From: Haliea sp040221975
GTDB lineage: Bacteria; Pseudomonadota; Gammaproteobacteria; Pseudomonadales; Halieaceae
Direction: 5' to 3'
NCBI GenBank assembly: GCA_040221975.1
Contig: JAVJWR010000013.1
Location: 1-64,000, forward strand
DNA length: 64,000 nucleotides
In this document: positions 9,764 through 18,686 of the stretch, in pieces
How positions within the stretch are numbered: the first letter of the stretch is position 1
How the letters are laid out: each line of letters begins with the position of its first letter
Made by a program: the position numbers and the translations under genes
Notes under the pieces: generated by a model
Told to the model about the DNA's origin: nothing
Seen by the model: the letters and a program-made list of their open reading frames with translations, nothing else
Databases searched by the model: none

Positions 9764-11173
9764 CTACAACAGAACATCCGGATTCAGCAGCCCTTGAGGA
9801 TCCAGCGCTTTCCGAATAGTGTGCATTACAGTCATCTCCTGAGCCGATTTGTGCTGTGGCAAAAATTCCTTCTTAAACTGCCCGATACCGTGCTCAGCTG
9901 TTATGGCGCCGTTAAACTGACGCAGTGTACTAAAAACGCAGGCTTCAATTGCTCGTTCTTCGCGCAGGGTGTGAGGGCCAACGTGCACCGCAAGATGGAT
10001 ATTATTGTCGCCGATATGACCAAACGATGCGGTTCGGGTCTGTGGATAGCGAGACTCAAGCTCCTTTAGATTCAGATGCAGAAAGGATTCGATATCCGCA
10101 ACCTCCAGGCTGATGTCAAAGGAGACGAACGGGCTCAACTCCTGAACGATAATTTCCGCACTTTCTCTCACTCTCCACAGGTCTTCAATTTGCTTGCCAC
10201 TGGTGGCAATGACCACGTCCACGACTACGCCATCTTCATGAGCGTCAATGAGAAACTCTTCAAATATCTGATCATCATACTTCTGGCTGTAGCCCATCGT
10301 TTCAATGAGCACATACGCTGCAGAACCCGAGGGAATGGGGTCACGGCCAGTCCCGCTGTTGACGACCAGATTGTAGTAATCCGGCCACATCACCTCAAAC
10401 GCAGAGAGGGTGGGCAAACGTCGTGCGCGATTCAACAGAACCAGAAGCTTCTCATGGCTTTCCACGGCCACAAATGCCACATTCTGACTGACCGGCTTCG
10501 GCACAAGTCGAAGCACTGCAGCGGTCACAATCCCCAAGGTACCTTCGCAGCCAGTAAACAGCTGCTTGAGATCATAGCCCATATTATTTTTGACTAACCT
10601 GTTCATGTTGGAGACCACAGTTCCATCCGCCAGAACGACCTCAACACCAAGGAGATTTTGCCGTGTCATACCCCACCGCAGGACGCGATTGCCTCCTGCA
10701 TTTGTCGCAATTGTTCCCCCTATTGTTGCCGTACCCTTGGAACCCAGATCTATAGGGTAGAACAAGTCCTGGTCAGCCGCGGCCTCCTGCAACGCTTGCA
10801 CAGTAACGCCAGCCTCAACAACCGCCAGCTGGCTGACCGTAGATATTTCACGTATCTGGCTCATTCTCTCCAGTGACACCACCAAATCCCGCGGTCCTGC
10901 ATATGCACCACCACACACACCGGTACGACCGCCATGAACCACTACCCGCTGGCAAAATTCACTGCACAGGGCCATTACGCGGGACAACTGAGCCGTATCA
11001 GCCGGCCTCAAAATCACTCCGCCTTCAATTGTGACCTGTCGAAATGGATCGCACGATCTGCCCGCAACATCGTCCCCAGCCAATACCCCCCCGTCACCTA
11101 CAACATCGCGTAATTGCGACAGTAGATCAGCATTGACTCCTTGTTCGGGCATCGGCATCTTAATCAGGCTCAC
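9764..11173 (-). CDS. FAD-linked D-2-hydroxyacid dehydrogenase (GlcD/D2HGDH family)
   Basis: This 469-residue protein has an N-terminal PCMH-type FAD-binding domain (RVVVHGGRTGVCGGAYAG, then GTATIGGTIATNAGGN) and a C-terminal FAD-oxidase domain with the metal-site segments FGHIGDNNIHLAVH and ITAEHGIGQFKKEFL. Family members oxidise D-lactate, glycolate or D-2-hydroxyglutarate to 2-oxoacids. A GTG start overlaps the stop of the glyoxalase gene (GTGA), so the two are coupled. I infer that it makes a 2-oxoacid that the indolepyruvate-type oxidoreductase at 18.7-22.2 kb could then decarboxylate. Confidence 0.88.
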   Translation of the reverse strand: MSLIKMPMPEQGVNADLLSQLRDVVGDGGVLAGDDVAGRSCDPFRQVTIEGGVILRPADTAQLSRVMALCSEFCQRVVVHGGRTGVCGGAYAGPRDLVVSLERMSQIREISTVSQLAVVEAGVTVQALQEAAADQDLFYPIDLGSKGTATIGGTIATNAGGNRVLRWGMTRQNLLGVEVVLADGTVVSNMNRLVKNNMGYDLKQLFTGCEGTLGIVTAAVLRLVPKPVSQNVAFVAVESHEKLLVLLNRARRLPTLSAFEVMWPDYYNLVVNSGTGRDPIPSGSAAYVLIETMGYSQKYDDQIFEEFLIDAHEDGVVVDVVIATSGKQIEDLWRVRESAEIIVQELSPFVSFDISLEVADIESFLHLNLKELESRYPQTRTASFGHIGDNNIHLAVHVGPHTLREERAIEACVFSTLRQFNGAITAEHGIGQFKKEFLPQHKSAQEMTVMHTIRKALDPQGLLNPDVLL

Positions 11174-11640
11174 CCATTTTCTGGCGCCGCCTTGTATGTC
11201 TGGATAAGCTCTATTGAATAGCCATCGGGATCTTTAACAAACGCCAGCGCAGGCGCTCCAGGCAGAAGGCTCTTGGGCTCGGTAGTTATTTCCACACCCC
11301 GTGACTTTAAGATGTCACAGAACGAGTGTATGTCTGGCACTCCGACAGCAACGTGTCCGTAACCGGAGCCGTGTGTATAGCCCTCGTCGTTAGCCTGGCC
11401 TTCCCAGTTGTAGGTCAGTTCTATGGCGCCGGAATCAAAATCGTCTGAAAAGTTTAAAAAGACGATCGTGAACTTTGCGCTCTCTACATCAACTCGACTC
11501 AGGACCTTCATCCCAAGAATTTCGCAGTAAAACTTCAGCGATCGCTCCAGATTGGATACGCGCAGCATCGTGTGAAGGAGCCGAGGTCGGGTTGCTTCGG
11601 TACCCCAGATCCAATAATCATCTTCGCTCAATTCAAGCAC
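11170..11640 (-). CDS. Glyoxalase I-like VOC metalloenzyme
   Basis: This 156-residue protein consists of two beta-alpha-beta-beta-beta VOC modules. Its candidate metal ligands are His in LLHTMLRV, Glu in IELTYNW, His in GHVAVGV and Glu in YSIELIQ, the full set of lactoylglutathione lyase. Segments such as SLKFYCEILGMKVL and FVKDPDGYSIEL are typical of GloA. The enzyme would convert the hemithioacetal of a 2-oxoaldehyde and glutathione into an S-2-hydroxyacyl-glutathione. Being first in the operon and coupled to a D-2-hydroxyacid dehydrogenase, it may act on a pathway intermediate rather than in general methylglyoxal defence. Confidence 0.85.
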   Translation of the reverse strand: MLELSEDDYWIWGTEATRPRLLHTMLRVSNLERSLKFYCEILGMKVLSRVDVESAKFTIVFLNFSDDFDSGAIELTYNWEGQANDEGYTHGSGYGHVAVGVPDIHSFCDILKSRGVEITTEPKSLLPGAPALAFVKDPDGYSIELIQTYKAAPENG

Positions 11641-11986
11641 TCCAAACGTTTCACTATAATTCCCCCAACGAAAGCAACCCTGAGGATGCCCTCATCATGA
11701 CAGGCTGATTTCAGGTACTGGACGAGCCTAGTATAAAGTGACTGCCAAAAGGTGAATCAGTCCATAGGGGCTATGTCTCTTTACTGGCGCTGCACTGGCA
11801 AAGGCGCCCAGATAGGCAAAGATCGAATAAGAGAGGATAAAAGAACTACGATGACTGTTTTGTAGTCTGCAGTGGAGCAGAGCTTTGACTGCCGTTGAGG
11901 TAGCGCGGCGATTATGTCGCCAAGTCGCAGGCAATTCAGCATAATCGCTGGTTCAAGAGTATCATTTACAAGATGACGTGCAGAGA
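11641..11986. other. Divergent intergenic region between two catabolic operons
   Basis: About 345 bases separate the glyoxalase start (minus strand) from the acyl-CoA dehydrogenase start (plus strand). No convincing gene or long inverted repeat is present; a short GGCGA/TCGCC repeat lies near 11907-11921. It should hold the promoters for both operons, probably controlled by the AraC regulator at 15.2-16.2 kb, but I could not single out a convincing -35/-10 pair. Confidence 0.5.
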
Positions 11987-13198
11987 ATGGACCTAAGGCT
12001 CTCTCCAGACGATATTATATTCCGCGATGAAATAAGGGCGTTCGTCGAGACCTCGTTGCCGGCCGACATCCGAAGAAGGGGGCAACACGACTACCATTCA
12101 CACAAGGACGATGTAACCCGGTGGATGAGAATATTGTATTCTAACGGCTGGAGTGCCGTGCACTGGCCAGTCGAGTTCGGAGGAACCAACTGGAGCCCGC
12201 TCAGAAAGTATATTTTCCAGGATGAACTCAGGCGAGCCAGGGCCCCGGTTCTCGATCGATGTGCGCTCGATTTGCTCGGTCCAGTTCTGTTCAAGTACGG
12301 CTCCAGGGCCCAGCAGGAGCGCTTTTTGCCGCGTATTCTTCGTGGTGAAGAATGGTGGTGTCAGGGCTTCTCAGAGCCCAACTCTGGGTCGGACCTGGCG
12401 TCAATCAAGACGCGAGCCGAACTCTCTGGTGATACATTCCGGGTCAATGGGCACAAAATCTGGACCACAGAGGCCCACTACGCTGACTGGATGTTTGCAC
12501 TGGTGAAGACCGAGTCAGACAAAAAACCGCAGGCTTCCATTTCTTTTCTGTTACTCGACATGAAGTCACCTGGCGTGACAGTCCGTCCTATTTGGTCTAT
12601 CGAGGAAGGACTCACGCTCAACGAGGTTTTTCTGGAGGATGTGAGTGTTCCAGCGGAAAATCTGGTGGGTACCGCTGGAGAGGGGTGGCGCTACGCAAAG
12701 GACCTTCTGACCCACGAAAGAACCTCTTCGGCAGTCATATCACACACCAAGCGTGACATCGAGCAGATACGCAGAATCGCGTCCAGACAGCCTCAGGAGT
12801 CCGCCTGCGTCATTGACGACCCCCTGTTCGCTCGAAAGCTGTCGAGGCTTGAGTGCGAAACCATAGCCCTTGAGTGGGCGGTACTAAGGTCTTTAAGCGC
12901 CGACCAGGATGACTCCTCCAGTGATGCCGTAGCCTCAGTGCTCAAGCTTAAGGGGGCAGAACTTAGTGAGCGAGCTGCGCTTCTAGCCGCAGAAGCCCTG
13001 GGCGACTATGGAATAGCGGTAATGAACGACCCGGAAGGTCACAGCACTCGGTACCCATCCTCACTGGCACCGCCTATTACAGACGATGAAGAAATCGGCG
13101 TTTCGGCAAGGGCTCTGTTTCGCCGCGCCACTACCATTTACGGTGGCACAAGTGAGATACAAAAAACGTTAATTGCAAGATCAATACTGGAGCTGTAG
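11987..13198 (+). CDS. Acyl-CoA dehydrogenase, alpha-type subunit of a split pair (pair 1)
   Basis: About 403 residues from ATG 11987; a GTG at 11978 is an alternative. MDLRLSPDDIIFRDEIRAF is a typical start for the steroid-catabolism class. Features are FSEPNSGSDLASIKTRAE, VNGHKIWTT, an ER-containing helix (LLTHERTSS) where the catalytic Glu of this class lies, and a C-terminal IYGGTSEIQKTL. The next gene encodes a second, more divergent acyl-CoA dehydrogenase seven bases later, as in the alpha2-beta2 enzymes of steroid side-chain and ring degradation (FadE/ChsE type). The two chains probably form a shared FAD-binding heterotetramer. Confidence 0.87.
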   Translation: MDLRLSPDDIIFRDEIRAFVETSLPADIRRRGQHDYHSHKDDVTRWMRILYSNGWSAVHWPVEFGGTNWSPLRKYIFQDELRRARAPVLDRCALDLLGPVLFKYGSRAQQERFLPRILRGEEWWCQGFSEPNSGSDLASIKTRAELSGDTFRVNGHKIWTTEAHYADWMFALVKTESDKKPQASISFLLLDMKSPGVTVRPIWSIEEGLTLNEVFLEDVSVPAENLVGTAGEGWRYAKDLLTHERTSSAVISHTKRDIEQIRRIASRQPQESACVIDDPLFARKLSRLECETIALEWAVLRSLSADQDDSSSDAVASVLKLKGAELSERAALLAAEALGDYGIAVMNDPEGHSTRYPSSLAPPITDDEEIGVSARALFRRATTIYGGTSEIQKTLIARSILEL

Positions 13199-13205
13199 CC
13201 AACCC

Positions 13206-14345
13206 ATGGACTTCAGTTTATCGGCAGAACAACAGCTATTACAGGATACCGTCACACAGTACTGCAAAAAACAGTATGACTTCGAGTCGCGTATGGCACG
13301 GGTAGCGTCGGATAAAGTGGCCGATCGCACACAGTGGAAGGCATTTGCTGACCTTGGTTGGCTAGGTGCAGGGTTACCCGAAGAGCTGGGGGGGTACGGT
13401 GGAAGCGTCATAGACAACTCGATTATATGCGAGCAATTTGGCCACGCGTTGGTCCTTGAGCCGTTCATATCGTCTGCAGTACTGTCTTGTCAGATTCTGG
13501 CTTCGCTACCGGTGTCGCAGCAGACCATGTTACTGCTCGAGAAAAGCATAGCTGGAGATACTATTCTCGCCACTGCCCATAGCGAGCCTGCCGCGAGAGG
13601 CAACTTGCAGCATACTGAAACACGAGCGACGCCTCATAAGGGTGAATGGCGACTGAATGGCAAAAAATCTCTGGTTGTTGGCCTTTCAATCGCCGATCAC
13701 GTTATTGTCTCCGCCAATACCGACGAGGGCGCAGCGCTATTTTTAGTCGATGCAGAAGCCATACAAAGTCAGATCAAACCCTACCGCACGATAGACAACG
13801 CCTTAGCAGGAGACCTGTGTCTCGAAAACACCCCCAGTTCCGTAAAGCTCTCTGGCCCCGAACACACAATGCGGGCCTTGGCCAATGGTTTTGCCGACGC
13901 CCTGATTTGTCTTTGCTCAGAAGCCGTAGGGGCGATGGACACTGCCCTCTTCCTCACCCGAGACTATTTGAAACTCCGGCAACAGTTCGGTAGCTCATTG
14001 AACAACTTTCAATCGCTGCAACACCGCATGGCAGAGATGCTCGTGGAGTTAGAGCTATCTCGATCAATCGTCTATCACGGTATAGCAAGCTCTGGAATGT
14101 CAGACCCGTTGCGCTCCAGAGCTATCAGTGCAATGAAGGCATTGGTAAGCTCTGCTGCACTGTTTGTCGGCGCAAACGCTGTCCAATTGCACGGAGCGAT
14201 TGGCATGACGGAAGAGTACTCTATTGGTCACTACTACAAGCGATTACGGGTCATCTCGCATCTTTATGGGAACGAGGATACGCACCTTAAGATCCTCTCC
14301 ACTACTCAGGGGTCATTTTGGGATGAGGGTGTGCATCAGCACTAG
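13206..14345 (+). CDS. Acyl-CoA dehydrogenase, beta-type subunit of a split pair (pair 1)
   Basis: 380 residues from ATG 13206 (MDFSLSAEQQLLQDTV), preferred over an in-frame upstream start inside the previous gene; GGAG at 13189-13192 is a possible ribosome site. Conserved features include LAGDLCLEN, RQQFGSSLNNFQSLQHRMAEM and the C-terminal LHGAIGMTEEYSIGHYYKRL. The helix that carries the catalytic Glu in the partner has CLCSEAVG and no ER motif. This matches the non-catalytic, FAD-contributing subunit of heterotetrameric acyl-CoA dehydrogenases. It lies seven bases from its presumed partner. Confidence 0.85.
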   Translation: MDFSLSAEQQLLQDTVTQYCKKQYDFESRMARVASDKVADRTQWKAFADLGWLGAGLPEELGGYGGSVIDNSIICEQFGHALVLEPFISSAVLSCQILASLPVSQQTMLLLEKSIAGDTILATAHSEPAARGNLQHTETRATPHKGEWRLNGKKSLVVGLSIADHVIVSANTDEGAALFLVDAEAIQSQIKPYRTIDNALAGDLCLENTPSSVKLSGPEHTMRALANGFADALICLCSEAVGAMDTALFLTRDYLKLRQQFGSSLNNFQSLQHRMAEMLVELELSRSIVYHGIASSGMSDPLRSRAISAMKALVSSAALFVGANAVQLHGAIGMTEEYSIGHYYKRLRVISHLYGNEDTHLKILSTTQGSFWDEGVHQH

Positions 14346-14391
14346 CTGCATTGACTAACAGCGATCCCTTAAACATTGAGGAAATCTATCA

Positions 14392-15183
14392 ATGACTACA
14401 GACCTGATTACTGAAATACGTGATAAAGGTGCCTATGTCACTTTCAACAGACCTGAAGTGCGCAACGCGATCAGCAGAGATATGCTGAGGCAATTGGCCG
14501 ATTTTTTACGGTCGATCTCGGCAAACACCAGCGTTAGATACCTCGTTTTTAGAGGCAATGGGGGACATTTTTCAGCAGGTGGAGATGCAGGCGGCTTTCA
14601 GGATTCACTTGCCTTGTCCCCCGCAGAACGCTGCGGTGAGTATGAACGCAGGCTGATAGGAAATTCTGAAGCCATTCTGCTGCTAAGTAGAGTTAACATA
14701 CCCGTTATAACCGTAACCCAGGGAGCTGTCGCGGGTGCCGGCTTGCTGTTTACCCTAATCGCGGATTTCTGCCTGGCGTCTGAAGACAGCTTCTTTGTCT
14801 TCGCCCATGCCAAACTTGGATTACCCCTGGATCTGGGACTAAGCTATTTCCTGCCTCGGGTCGTGGGATTTCGAGCCGCTAAATCGCTAACACTACTATC
14901 GTCCAGGCTCGACGCGCAAGCAGCACAGGATATCGGTCTGGTTAGTCAAGTGATCAGCCCTTCATCGCTGGAGGACGAACTCATCAAACTCACCCAAAAG
15001 CTCGCAACAGGATCTACCATTGCATTCCGGCAAACAAAACGTCTACTCAATCAATCATGGGGCAATGACCTGGCGACTCAGTTAATACTCGAGTCAGAGG
15101 CTGTGGGCGCCGCAGCCGCCGATGACGACTTTGTCGAAGGCGTACAGGCGTTTCTGGATCACCGCAGCCCCGTTTTCAAGTAG
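14392..15183 (+). CDS. Crotonase-family isomerase-like protein (hydratase Glu residues absent)
   Basis: This 263-residue crotonase has the oxyanion segment GGHFSAGGDAGGF. The two hydratase glutamates are replaced by Leu119 (GAGLLFTLIAD) and His139 (FVFAHAKLG). An acid is present at Asp147 (GLPLDLGLSYFLPR), close to where PaaG-type isomerases have their catalytic Asp. It is therefore more likely a double-bond isomerase or ring-acting crotonase than a simple hydratase. GAGGAA upstream serves as ribosome site. It is the third gene of the plus-strand unit with the paired acyl-CoA dehydrogenases and converges on the AraC regulator gene. Confidence 0.82.
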   Translation: MTTDLITEIRDKGAYVTFNRPEVRNAISRDMLRQLADFLRSISANTSVRYLVFRGNGGHFSAGGDAGGFQDSLALSPAERCGEYERRLIGNSEAILLLSRVNIPVITVTQGAVAGAGLLFTLIADFCLASEDSFFVFAHAKLGLPLDLGLSYFLPRVVGFRAAKSLTLLSSRLDAQAAQDIGLVSQVISPSSLEDELIKLTQKLATGSTIAFRQTKRLLNQSWGNDLATQLILESEAVGAAAADDDFVEGVQAFLDHRSPVFK

Positions 15184-15203
15184 CGAATACATCATAAATC
15201 TCG

Positions 15204-16217
15204 TTACTTCAGGATGTCGAAACAATCAACTGATTCGATCCTATGCGATGGCGCACGAGTGGCCCCAGCGACACGACATTCCTTGGGTGAAATCCCGTAG
15301 ACCTCTTTGAACATCCGACTAAAATGCGCGGCGCTCTTAAAACCCGCCATATAGGCTATATGGTATATTGGTTGGTCTATGAACTTATCAGACAACAGCC
15401 AATCATGGGCTTTCACCATGCGCTGACTCCAAAGGCGCTCTGAAAATGAGGTGTTGTGAATTTTTAATACATGACAAAGATGGCGCGTAGAGATACCGCA
15501 ATTTTTTGCCACATCAACGTAATTCAAGTCCGGGTCAGTCAGGTGCTTAGCTATATAGGTGTCGATATCTTCAAAGCGTCGATCGATCAGGCTTTGGCGC
15601 TTGGGAACGTCTTCAATCCTACTCGCCAGGCAGTCTGCCATTGATATAAGAAATGAAGTCACAAGCGACTCCGCGGCAACTCGCGTTAAGCAGTCTCCAT
15701 CTTCGATCATTATATCCAGAAACCGCGTAATCAGTCTCCGTCCACCCATATGTATGGGGAAGGGTTCATTTAACTCGTCAGCATCAGCCAGGTGGGTCAG
15801 AAAAAGGTGTGCCGGGACAATTGCCTGGCTCGCCTCAAAAACGCCACGAGAATCCGGTTCAGCGTGCGCCAGAAACGGATCACTGGAATCGAGAATGCAG
15901 CACTCACCAGATTCAACGCCATAGGAGTTCGCAGAGCGCACCAGTGCCAGAGAACCTCTCGTGATAAACCAGATTACACGAACGCCTATCTGGTTTTCAC
16001 GTATATCTTCCATGGAACGGCGGAAAGAAATTCCGGATGTCGACTTCACGCGCATAACCGAAATCGGGTATCCCAAAGCCTTCTCGATTGCCACCTCAAA
16101 GTGGTCCGACGAATCCAGCTCAAGATCGCCTTGATAAAACTCTTCCCTGATTACTTTGGCGTAATCGCGAAAGACCTTTTTCGCATCACTGCCGTTGTAT
16201 GAATAGAGCATGTCCAT
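15204..16217 (-). CDS. AraC-family transcriptional regulator
   Basis: This 337-residue protein has an N-terminal AraC-binding-like sensor region (about 1-220) and a C-terminal double helix-turn-helix (about 235-320). The latter contains NYVDVAKNCGISTRHLCHVLK and the conserved second-helix segment IAYMAGFKSAAHFSRMFKEVYGISPKE. The layout matches regulators of aromatic and steroid catabolic clusters, where the N-terminal region senses a pathway metabolite. It sits between a plus-strand unit (convergent) and the Rieske gene (same strand, upstream), and is the only regulator inside the 3-30 kb block, so it is the likely activator of the cluster. Confidence 0.85.
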   Translation of the reverse strand: MDMLYSYNGSDAKKVFRDYAKVIREEFYQGDLELDSSDHFEVAIEKALGYPISVMRVKSTSGISFRRSMEDIRENQIGVRVIWFITRGSLALVRSANSYGVESGECCILDSSDPFLAHAEPDSRGVFEASQAIVPAHLFLTHLADADELNEPFPIHMGGRRLITRFLDIMIEDGDCLTRVAAESLVTSFLISMADCLASRIEDVPKRQSLIDRRFEDIDTYIAKHLTDPDLNYVDVAKNCGISTRHLCHVLKIHNTSFSERLWSQRMVKAHDWLLSDKFIDQPIYHIAYMAGFKSAAHFSRMFKEVYGISPKECRVAGATRAPSHRIESVDCFDILK

Positions 16218-16353
16218 ACGGTAGACCTCTACCTCAAAAAGATCTATTATATTTGTAGCTGCTAAAGGTGTTCCAAATCACCAATATTGTCAAGTGTCAT
16301 TTAACCCGACCGAGACAAACGCTCTATCAAAATTGCCCAGGCCAAAACGCGTC

Positions 16354-17781
16354 TTATTTGCTCCCATTCATGTACTTGTAGTACTCATCAAAGAAATGTC
16401 TAATGCGAATCTCCTGCTCGCTGTATACCGAGCCTTTAAAGCCTTTTGAGTGAATCCCTTTTTGTACACGGGGTACCATCACACGGTCTTGACTAATCAC
16501 CGGACCGAGGTTTTCTAAATCATCGGTCTCAATATACGTTCTTGGGAGAACAGTAGTGCCGCTTAGATCGACATCCTCCACTGCCATGAACGAGGGCAGC
16601 TCTCCAATGCCAGGCACCGCATAGACCTGCACCTGATATATACATTTTTCAGGGTCTGTAGGATGCGGAAGCCAGTTCTGTATAAAGAAGCCTTCAGGGT
16701 GCAGAAAGGTCTCAGTAGAAGGAAATATCCCAATACTCCAGTCGTCAATCAACTGACCCTCGCTGAACTTGGCGTAGTCGATGGCATAATCCTTCTTCTT
16801 GAGCTTCGCCTTGATCACTGCCTTTGGCACATCTAGAGGATCCTTTGGCCACTTCTCCTCTGGGATACCCGCCTCTCTGAGGAATATTTTGTGTTCTTCA
16901 GCCAGCTCCAGCTTTTTCCCAGCCATTCGCTTTGCATATTGGGGCGCCGGGCTCATGAATTGATAGACACTCAAGGCATGACCATTCTCAAACAAATCGG
17001 TCTGAGTGTGGTAGGCGTCAACAGCGGGCACTAGCTGAGGATGCGTAGCCTGAACATGGTAGCCCTCGACAAATGCCTCATGCGCAACTTTCCAGTTTGC
17101 CGGCCACTCCTGCTGCACGTCACGAATTCTTATCACCTTCTCGAAGTCATAGGCCGCCGTGCGGTTAACAACATCTGGCCCCAGAAAGTCCTCCAGAGGC
17201 TGGGGATCGTCATCTAGCGAGATAAACACCCAGCCCCGCCAAACAGCTGCAGCCACCTTGGGTAGATCAAGGTTGTGGCACAGCGCCTCCTCCCTGAACG
17301 TTTCCTGATCCTGAACCTTGAGCAGCTTGCCCGTTGTAGAAAATTCCCACTTATGGAAAGGGCAGACAAATTTCGCGCTTTTCCCAAAATCACGCTCCAC
17401 CAATCGAGCGCCGCGATGCTGGCAGACATTGTACATTGCATGTACTGTGTCGCCGTTACCTCGCACGACCAGAATTGACTCTTTATAGCGATCAATTTTC
17501 ATAAATGACTTGGGCTTGGGAATGTCATTCAGGTGACCAACAAGGAGCCATACCTTGGTCCACACTCGATTCCATTCCTCGTCCATCACGGTGGGCGAGT
17601 AGTATCTTTGCATATCCGTGTGCCTTGCCGTTCCCAAGTCACGCGGCGCTGCTTTCCCATAGCGTTTTTTAGAGTCCTTCCATTCAGGTAGCGTATATGT
17701 CTGTCTGAACGGCTCGTAATCGATATCTTCGTTAGGCTCAGCAAAACGAAGTGGAGTTTCATTTTCTGAATTGTCAGTCAT
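16354..17781 (-). CDS. Rieske non-haem iron oxygenase, alpha subunit
   Basis: 475 residues from ATG 17781 (MTDNSENETPLRF); a GTG at 17841 would add 20 residues without family resemblance. The Rieske motif is CQH, 17 residues, then CPFH, the standard C-X-H-X17-C-X2-H ligand set. The mononuclear iron site begins with AHEAFVEGYHVQATHP, giving the two His ligands; an acidic residue further on completes it. The C-terminal ENLGPVISQD and EIRIRHFFDEYYKY are typical of ring-hydroxylating dioxygenase alpha subunits. No small beta subunit, ferredoxin or reductase gene is nearby, so partners must come from elsewhere. Mono- versus dioxygenation cannot be decided. Confidence 0.9.
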   Translation of the reverse strand: MTDNSENETPLRFAEPNEDIDYEPFRQTYTLPEWKDSKKRYGKAAPRDLGTARHTDMQRYYSPTVMDEEWNRVWTKVWLLVGHLNDIPKPKSFMKIDRYKESILVVRGNGDTVHAMYNVCQHRGARLVERDFGKSAKFVCPFHKWEFSTTGKLLKVQDQETFREEALCHNLDLPKVAAAVWRGWVFISLDDDPQPLEDFLGPDVVNRTAAYDFEKVIRIRDVQQEWPANWKVAHEAFVEGYHVQATHPQLVPAVDAYHTQTDLFENGHALSVYQFMSPAPQYAKRMAGKKLELAEEHKIFLREAGIPEEKWPKDPLDVPKAVIKAKLKKKDYAIDYAKFSEGQLIDDWSIGIFPSTETFLHPEGFFIQNWLPHPTDPEKCIYQVQVYAVPGIGELPSFMAVEDVDLSGTTVLPRTYIETDDLENLGPVISQDRVMVPRVQKGIHSKGFKGSVYSEQEIRIRHFFDEYYKYMNGSK

Positions 17782-17909
17782 AAGCTCGCTACATCCTTCA
17801 TTGTGTGCACCCCCACCAGACGGTCTAGTAGTATAATCCACGCTAGTCGTTGACTATTAAATAACCAGCCACGCTGTATGTCTTGACTGCTGAAGCAAAA
17901 GACAATGGG

Positions 17910-18686
17910 TCATTTTTTTGTGAGAGCCCTGGAAACCACTTCAAAAACCTCATCGCCTGAGAGAGTCTCCATTTCATAGGCAAGAGACCGCTCAAATGCA
18001 GCGCCAAGCAGCTCCCGAGTAAGTTCTGCAAATGCTTGCTTGGTACCTCGCACTCCCCCACGCGGCAACTTAACAAGCTTTTCCGCGATAGCGACAGCCG
18101 CCGGCAGAACGTCTTCCGGTTTTTCCACCAGATCGGTCACCATCCCCATAGCGTGGGCTTCGGCCCCGGAAATTGCGTCACCCGTCAGCAAATAGCGTTT
18201 TGCTCGCATGATACCCACCGATTGAGACCAGGCCAAGATTCCACCGTCACCCGCAACCAGTCCGAGCAACACATGCGGATCCGCTATCTGCGCGTCTCTA
18301 CAAGCCACGACAATGTCGCAACATCCAATTACCGAAGCGCCCAGGCCAATCGTCGCTCCATGGACAGCAGCCAACACTGGAAAAGGTAAGTCAAGTAGTC
18401 CGTAAATAATGGAGCGAGCTTCAGCTGTCAATCGTTCCCGGACTGCAGACGACGCATTACCTTCCAGTATGAGTTCGAGGTCTCCCCCTGCGGAGAAAGA
18501 TCGCCCCTCTGCGGAAATAATACAGGCCCTTATATACTTGTTTCTTGCCATCTGCTCCAGCACAGCTGGAAATTCGCTATGCAGCTCACGGTCAAAGCGA
18601 TTATGCAAAGCTGCTCTGTTAAACCGGACATGGGCAATATGCTCTTCTACAAAAAAGTCGAAGCATAAGTACTCATCATCTTTCAT
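17910..18686 (-). CDS. Crotonase-family protein with substituted active site
   Basis: This 258-residue crotonase has the oxyanion segment GRSFSAGGDLELIL, but both hydratase glutamates are missing: Ser118 in GLGASVIGCCD and His138 in ADPHVLLGLVAGDGG. The DPH…GLVAGDGG pattern defines a separate subgroup of crotonases whose reactions include C-C bond hydrolysis, isomerisation and decarboxylation, so annotation as a plain enoyl-CoA hydratase would be misleading. Its start overlaps the stop of the 2-oxoacid oxidoreductase (ATGA). It is the last gene of the minus-strand unit that begins with the paired acyl-CoA dehydrogenases at 24860. Confidence 0.85.
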   Translation of the reverse strand: MKDDEYLCFDFFVEEHIAHVRFNRAALHNRFDRELHSEFPAVLEQMARNKYIRACIISAEGRSFSAGGDLELILEGNASSAVRERLTAEARSIIYGLLDLPFPVLAAVHGATIGLGASVIGCCDIVVACRDAQIADPHVLLGLVAGDGGILAWSQSVGIMRAKRYLLTGDAISGAEAHAMGMVTDLVEKPEDVLPAAVAIAEKLVKLPRGGVRGTKQAFAELTRELLGAAFERSLAYEMETLSGDEVFEVVSRALTKK

